From Thermoplasmata archaeon (lineage in GTDB: Archaea; Thermoplasmatota; Thermoplasmata; Lutacidiplasmatales; UBA184), in the NCBI GenBank assembly GCA_030037695.1, contig JASHQF010000159.1, forward strand, positions 1-8,488: 8,488 nt of DNA. The letters are read 5' to 3'. Position 1 is the first letter of the stretch, and every line of letters begins with the position of its first letter. The notes beneath the pieces were generated by a model. That model made no database searches. It was not told where the DNA came from and saw only the letters and a program-made list of their open reading frames with translations. Positions 5,827 through 8,488 of the stretch are shown piece by piece. A program made the position numbers and the translations under genes.

Positions 5827-7149
5827 TCAGGCCCGGGGGGCGGAAGCAAGGCGGTTCATGAGGTTCGTGAGCGTCCGGTCGGCCTCGTCCAGCTGGCGCT
5901 GGCGCAACTGGTCGGTCGCGGCACGGATCTCCTCGGCGGCCCATCGGGCGAGCTCGCTGTCGGCGGGCAGCGTGCGCACTCGGGCGGCAAGCCCTTGCGC
6001 TTTCCGGACGAGGGCCGCGAGGAGTTCCGGGGGCTCGGGCGCCTCCGGCACGGCGGCGGGCGCTCGAGGGACCGGCGCGGGCGTCGGCGTGGGGGAGGAA
6101 GGGTCGGTTCGGGCGGGCAGCGTCGCGACCGACGGTGTCGAGCGCAACGGCGCGGGAGCCGGAGCGGAGGGCGCCCCGCGATGGACGGGGACGGCGGGAC
6201 GCGATTCGATCGCGGCGAGCGCGCGCCGCAGGTCCACGAGGCTCTTCGCCGCGTCCGAGACCCGGCCCTCCTTCAGGTGGCGGCGGCTCGCTTCGTGGAG
6301 CCGACGGACCGCCTCGGACGGAGCGTTCCCCGTCGGCAGGTGCTGGAGCGCCGCGCCGTGCCGCGCGAGCTCGCTCTCCAGCGCCGGCAACAACGCATCG
6401 TGGAGGACCATCAGTCCCTGGGCCGCCGACTGGACGAGCTCGTCGAGCGACTCCTCGGGGATGTTCAGGAGGTCGGCTGCGCCGGCGGCCCCCTCGAGCC
6501 GCGGCGGGAGTTCCTCGTAAGCGATCCCCAGGCGGTCCGCCTCGGCCTTGAGGGCCGCGACCTGGTCGAGGATCCCCTGCAGCCCGGACCAGGTCGATTC
6601 GAGCTCGCCCAGGTGCTTCTCGACTTCCAGCAAGTAGACGACCGCCTCGCCCGGGTCGGCCGCCCGTCCGGTCGACGTGAGGCGGGAGAGCTCCGACGAG
6701 ACGCCCAGCCTGAGGCCGGTGTTCTCGAGGGTACGCACGCGTTCCTCGACCGCCCCTACCCGGTGATGGAGGATCGACTGGGTCTCGCCGTCCAGGCGGT
6801 GCTCGGCGGACCGGAGGATCTGCGCCGCATTCGCCACCTGGCCCGAGGCCTCGCTGAGCGCCGCTTCGCACAGCGCTCCGGTCACGTCCGCGCCTCCGCC
6901 CCCGAGCATCCGGAGGACGTTCATCCGGTCCTCGAGAGCCCGGGCGAGCGAGGCGTTCGCCTCCTCGTCCCGGTTCGGCGGGCGGCGCGTCGGCGTGGCC
7001 GCCGCCGTCGATCCGCCGTCGGCGGGCACGGCCTCCGGTTCGGCCGCGCGGGCCGGCAGCTCGAAGCCGGCGAGCGCGGCCGGAAAGCCGCAGGCCGGGC
7101 AGTGCCGGGCCGCCGGGGGCAACGGCAGGTCGCACGCCGGACAGTTCAT
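5827..7149 (-). CDS. Zinc-ribbon helical-repeat protein of unknown function
   Basis: The 440-residue product begins with a compact zinc ribbon, C3-x2-C6-x10-C17-x2-C20, followed by a Pro/Ala linker (24-60). A helical region (61-315) contains a diverged internal repeat of about 60 residues: 108-150 (AAQILRSAEHRL through TGLRLGV) against 170-209 (VVYLLEVEKHL through ADRLGI). A Pro/Ala/Thr-rich linker (316-373) leads to a final amphipathic helical segment (374-435). The region 176-314 is collinear with the neighbouring downstream protein. Short N-terminal ribbons of this type are common on archaeal proteins of unknown role and may bind nucleic acid or protein. No enzyme motif, signal peptide or membrane helix is visible. 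The ATG at 7149 is the natural start because Cys3 follows immediately. The stop precedes the next ATG by 4 bases. Confidence 0.82.
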   Translation of the reverse strand: MNCPACDLPLPPAARHCPACGFPAALAGFELPARAAEPEAVPADGGSTAAATPTRRPPNRDEEANASLARALEDRMNVLRMLGGGGADVTGALCEAALSEASGQVANAAQILRSAEHRLDGETQSILHHRVGAVEERVRTLENTGLRLGVSSELSRLTSTGRAADPGEAVVYLLEVEKHLGELESTWSGLQGILDQVAALKAEADRLGIAYEELPPRLEGAAGAADLLNIPEESLDELVQSAAQGLMVLHDALLPALESELARHGAALQHLPTGNAPSEAVRRLHEASRRHLKEGRVSDAAKSLVDLRRALAAIESRPAVPVHRGAPSAPAPAPLRSTPSVATLPARTDPSSPTPTPAPVPRAPAAVPEAPEPPELLAALVRKAQGLAARVRTLPADSELARWAAEEIRAATDQLRQRQLDEADRTLTNLMNRLASAPRA

Positions 7150-7234
7150 TCCCGGAGAACGTTCCCCTTCGCCGGAGACGGAGACACCGCGCTTAACGGC
7201 TCCGGGCCCGAACGCCGGATAACCCTCGACCGGA
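7150..7234 (-). promoter_or_regulatory. Leader/promoter gap before the zinc-ribbon gene with an imperfect palindrome
   Basis: The 85-base gap between the ubiquitin-like gene and the zinc-ribbon ATG has only weak AT patches (GGTTATCC near 7215-7222 and GTTAAG near 7192-7197 on the minus strand). At 7154-7167 lies GGGGAAC/GTTCTCC, a 14-base palindrome with one mismatch and a perfect GAACGTTC core, 4 bases before the start codon. It could be an operator or chance. Confidence 0.3.
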
Positions 7235-7447
7235 CTAGCCGCCCGAGAACGTCGGGACGACGGTGAGCCGGACGTCCGCGTCGAGCGGGGTATCGAGCGG
7301 GACCGAGACGCCGTCGATCAGCACGGCGCTGCCCTCGGGCGCGTGTCCGAGACGGTGCAGCAGCTCCCGCACGAGCGTCCCGCGCGCGAGCTGGATACGC
7401 TGGGGCCCTCCGGCCCCCGCACGCGCCACCTCGATCTCGACCGAGAT
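7235..7447 (-). CDS. Ubiquitin-like small archaeal modifier / ThiS-MoaD family protein with C-terminal Gly-Gly; start codon uncertain
   Basis: The beta-grasp fold is readable: ISVEIEV (strand 1), QRIQLARGTLVRELLHRLG (strand 2 plus main helix), AVLIDGVSVPLDTPLD (strands 3-4) and VRLTVVPTFSGG at the end. A terminal GG is the site activated by an E1-like enzyme, for protein modification (SAMP) or sulfur carriage in tRNA thiolation, thiamine or molybdopterin synthesis. The VLIDGVSVP stretch recalls haloarchaeal SAMP2. The start is odd. The last ordinary start, GTG at 7429, cuts off strand 1. Between it and the tRNA 3' end (7462) there is no ATG, GTG or TTG. ATC at 7447 would give a 70-residue protein of typical length. 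In-frame ATGs occur only inside the tRNA (7534 and 7528). I use 7447 as the minimal extent of the domain; the C-terminus is certain. Confidence 0.68.
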   Translation of the reverse strand: MSVEIEVARAGAGGPQRIQLARGTLVRELLHRLGHAPEGSAVLIDGVSVPLDTPLDADVRLTVVPTFSGG

Positions 7448-7461
7448 CGTCGCGGAGGAGG

Positions 7462-7581
7462 CGCTGAGGGGGAGAGTTTCCGGTCCGGGGCGTGGGGCCC
7501 GCGCGCCGTTTGAACTCCCGCGATGCATACGCATCACCAGATCTCGAGTCTGGCGCCTTGGCCGAGCTAGGCTACCTCAGC
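7462..7581 (-). tRNA. tRNA-Ser(CGA), type II, with an insert in the T-loop
   Basis: Read on the minus strand from 7581: acceptor GCTGAGG, T8 A9, D-stem GCCT/AGGC around AGCTCGGCCA, G26, anticodon stem CCAGA/TCTGG with loop CTCGAGA (anticodon CGA at 7546-7544), long variable arm GATGC-GTAT-GCATC, T-stem GGGAG/CTCCC, acceptor 3' strand CCTCAGC, and discriminator G73 at 7462. All stems pair perfectly, including 7/7 in the acceptor. The long variable arm, G73 and anticodon CGA make it serine (codon UCG). CCA is not encoded. The T-loop region between GGGAG (7519-7515) and CTCCC (7474-7470) is 40 bases instead of 7, so about 33 bases must be removed. An automated scan that ignores introns would miss it or score it low. 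Confidence 0.85.
7476..7508 (-). other. Putative 33-base tRNA intron in the T-loop (about position 59/60)
   Basis: Removing 7508-7476 restores the archaeal consensus T-loop TTCAAAT. Other cuts leaving 7 bases give TTCAACT or TTCAAAC. The insert is flanked by AAAC on both sides. It can form an inner hairpin (GGGC at 7500-7497 with GCCC at 7491-7488, loop CCCAC). I could not draw a strict bulge-helix-bulge: at this cut the central helix would have 3 of 4 pairs (GGCG with CTCC). Boundaries are therefore approximate. Confidence 0.55.
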
Positions 7582-7605
7582 ACCCGCCCCGTCAGGACGA
7601 GGCCG

Positions 7606-7613
7606 TGAATTTG
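7606..7613 (-). promoter_or_regulatory. TATA-like element of the tRNA-Ser gene
   Basis: On the minus strand CAAATTCA (7613-7606) is centred about 28 bases upstream of the tRNA 5' end at 7581, the normal archaeal TATA distance, in a surrounding sequence that is almost all G and C. Confidence 0.5.
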
Positions 7614-7620
7614 AGAGTTT

Positions 7621-7663
7621 CCGGGCACCGGCGCCGTGCGATCCCCGCGGGTCCGGTGCCCGG
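7621..7663. repeat. Perfect 11-base inverted repeat between the Nudix gene and the tRNA gene
   Basis: CCGGGCACCGG (7621-7631) and CCGGTGCCCGG (7653-7663) are exact reverse complements separated by 21 bases. It lies 32 bases past the Nudix stop and just upstream of the tRNA TATA-like element. It could be an RNA hairpin at the end of the Nudix transcript. No T-run follows, so it is not a classical terminator. Confidence 0.6.
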
Positions 7664-7694
7664 GGGCCCCGCAGCCCGAGGGGGGCGGGCCCAC

Positions 7695-8222
7695 CTACGT
7701 CCCCCGGGAAAGTTCCCGGGCACACGCCCGCAGCGTGGCCGAGAGGCCGAAGCCGATCTCCACGGGCGGCGGAAGTCTGCGAGCCTCGAACCAGGCGAAC
7801 GCGACGGCTTGGCCCCGGGGACGGACCTGGCCCTTGAGCGGAATGGCGTAGAGGAGACCGATCGCGTGCTTGCGCGGATCGTGAGGTACCGACGACGAAA
7901 CCGCCCTCGGAAAATACTCCACGACCCGCAGGGGAGCGGGAGCGCGGGGAATGCTCGGGCGGGTCCTCGCCCCGAGGTCCGCACGGATCTCCCGAGCGAT
8001 CGCCGCCCGGATCGGTTCCCGATACCCGAGACGTCCGCCCGCCACGCACCAGACGAGCCGACGGGGCCGGGAACGCTCGTCGGGGTACCATCGCTGGATG
8101 AGGCCGATCTGCACCCCCCCGGCTCCGGGGCGCCGCCGGACCGGAAGGATGTCGACGTGCGTGAGGGGAAGGTGCGCCTGAGCCCAACGCCACTCTCGGT
8201 CGGGGATTTGCTCACGAACCAC
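7695..8222 (-). CDS. Nudix-fold protein, GDP-mannose mannosyl hydrolase-like, with degenerate Nudix box
   Basis: The 175-residue product has an N-terminal helix and strand HLPLTHVDILPVRR (17-30), then LIQRWYP and LVWCVAGGR, then the box G63-x5-E69-x7-R77-E78-I79-x-A81-D82-x-G84. Spacing fits the Nudix signature, but the usual EE is AD. This resembles GDP-mannose mannosyl hydrolases, whose box reads RLTxxELG with a single acidic residue at the D82 position. Downstream VEYFPR and KHAIGLLYAI (H119) match the family's later strand with its His. Members hydrolyse nucleoside-diphosphate sugars. Activity here is plausible but unproven. The GTG at 8222 is the only ordinary start in a frame open back to about 8366; the upstream part (RESAPRPDDL...) is not recognisable. 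It stands alone, followed by the hairpin at 7621-7663. Confidence 0.72.
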   Translation of the reverse strand: MVREQIPDREWRWAQAHLPLTHVDILPVRRRPGAGGVQIGLIQRWYPDERSRPRRLVWCVAGGRLGYREPIRAAIAREIRADLGARTRPSIPRAPAPLRVVEYFPRAVSSSVPHDPRKHAIGLLYAIPLKGQVRPRGQAVAFAWFEARRLPPPVEIGFGLSATLRACARELSRGT

Positions 8223-8410
8223 GCGACGGGCCCGGGCGATTTCCAGCGGCCTCGGGAATTTGAGGTCGTCGGGGCGCGGGGCCGACTCCCTCCGCGAGGC
8301 GCCGTGCGTCCCCGCACGACGAGCCGGCCGTGATTCGCCCTCGGCTCCGTGAAACGTAAAGTAGCCCTCCCCACGTCAGCGCACCCCCCGGACGGCGAGG
8401 GCGTGACGAC
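8223..8410. other. Unassigned region with an AT-rich island (possible promoter)
   Basis: No convincing gene or RNA is seen here. The frame of the Nudix gene stays open to about 8366 but without an ATG, GTG or TTG beyond 8222. The island at 8347-8362 (TACTTTACGTTTC on the minus strand) is the only AT-rich patch. It could serve the Nudix gene with a leader of about 100 bases, or a plus-strand gene starting near 8411. Confidence 0.35.
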
Positions 8411-8488
8411 GTGCTAGGCTCCCCAACGTCGAGCGACGTGCGGTGCTGCGTCCTGGCGTTGATCGCTCACGAGGAGTTCGCACGGGGC
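8411..8488 (+). CDS. Possible 5' end of an unidentified gene running off the right edge
   Basis: From GTG at 8411 the plus frame is open to the window end for 26 codons, beginning MLGSPTSSDVRCCVLALIAH. The hydrophobic stretch VRCCVLALIAHEEFARG would suit the first helix of a regulator or a small domain, but 26 codons in this GC range are often open by chance. It lies about 50 bases downstream of the AT-rich island at 8347-8362. A minus-strand frame is also open from the edge to a TAG near 8414, so the strand is not settled. Confidence 0.2.
   Translation, partial: MLGSPTSSDVRCCVLALIAHEEFARG

Noticed and set aside
5823..5849. TTG start at 5849 for the second helical protein
   Set aside because: It would overlap the upstream gene by 23 bases and add only MLPPPGPEP; the ATG at 5822, 4 bases after that stop, is simpler.
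5068..7266. 732-codon open frame on the plus strand opposite the two helical genes
   Set aside because: The translation is Arg/Ser/Gly-rich. The minus strand shows a zinc ribbon at the exact N-terminus, a 4-base gene spacing and gap-free paralogy, so the minus frames are the real ones.
7621..7663. Inverted repeat read as a rho-independent terminator
   Set aside because: No T-run follows on either strand, and archaeal termination does not normally use GC hairpins.
7263..8333. 356-codon open frame on the plus strand across the tRNA and Nudix genes
   Set aside because: It crosses a tRNA and reads as random basic low-complexity sequence; the minus strand carries the Nudix motif.
8426..8439. ACGTCG-AG-CGACGT palindrome as an operator
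   Set aside because: Short, GC-biased and inside a doubtful reading frame; easily chance.
1..8488. CRISPR arrays, insertion sequences, attachment sites
   Set aside because: No regularly spaced direct repeats, transposase or integrase motifs, or paired terminal repeats were seen.

Overview
The window is very GC-rich (roughly 70% by eye) and archaeal. It encodes a complete transcription factor B (TFIIB homologue), an H/ACA guide-RNA protein Gar1, a small ubiquitin/ThiS-like protein ending in Gly-Gly, and a type II tRNA-Ser with an insert in its T-loop. Archaea with such high GC and an Arg-rich rather than strongly acidic proteome suggest a mesophilic or soil-type Thermoplasmatota lineage rather than a haloarchaeon. 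That placement is inference; no marker here proves it.

Layout. (a) 1-2110, plus strand: a tight operon fragment. It holds the C-terminal third of a molybdopterin subunit of the xanthine oxidase family, then an FAD subunit whose four cysteines have the spacing of the [4Fe-4S] insertion of 4-hydroxybenzoyl-CoA reductase. A translationally coupled small ParB/Srx-fold protein resembling archaeal free-serine kinases follows. (b) 2121-2738, minus: purN, convergent with (a) and separated from it by 10 bases. (c) 2839-3261, plus: a VOC-family protein whose stop codon overlaps the stop of tfb through one CTAG palindrome. (d) 3258-7149, minus, read right to left: a zinc-ribbon helical protein, a second helical protein that is its diverged tandem paralogue, an AT-rich promoter, gar1, and tfb (gar1 and tfb overlap as ATGA). 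(e) 7235-7581, minus: a ubiquitin-like (SAMP/ThiS/MoaD) gene directly behind a tRNA-Ser(CGA) gene with a ~33-base T-loop insert and its own TATA-like element. (f) 7695-8222, minus: a Nudix protein of the GDP-mannose hydrolase type with a degenerate box. (g) 8223-8488: mostly unassigned, with a small AT-rich island and a possible start of a plus-strand gene running off the edge.

Genes are packed tightly: 2-4 base gaps, 4-base overlaps and shared stops. The few AT-rich patches (4512-4538, 7606-7613, 8347-8362) stand out as probable promoters. Block (a) is a catabolic or redox module for an aromatic acyl-CoA or similar heterocycle; its small 2Fe-2S subunit must lie outside the window. Block (d) joins basal transcription (TFB) and rRNA pseudouridylation (Gar1) with two unrecognised helical proteins. 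The most unusual items are the tRNA-Ser T-loop insert, the ubiquitin-like gene with no ordinary start codon between it and that tRNA, and the tandem helical paralogues.
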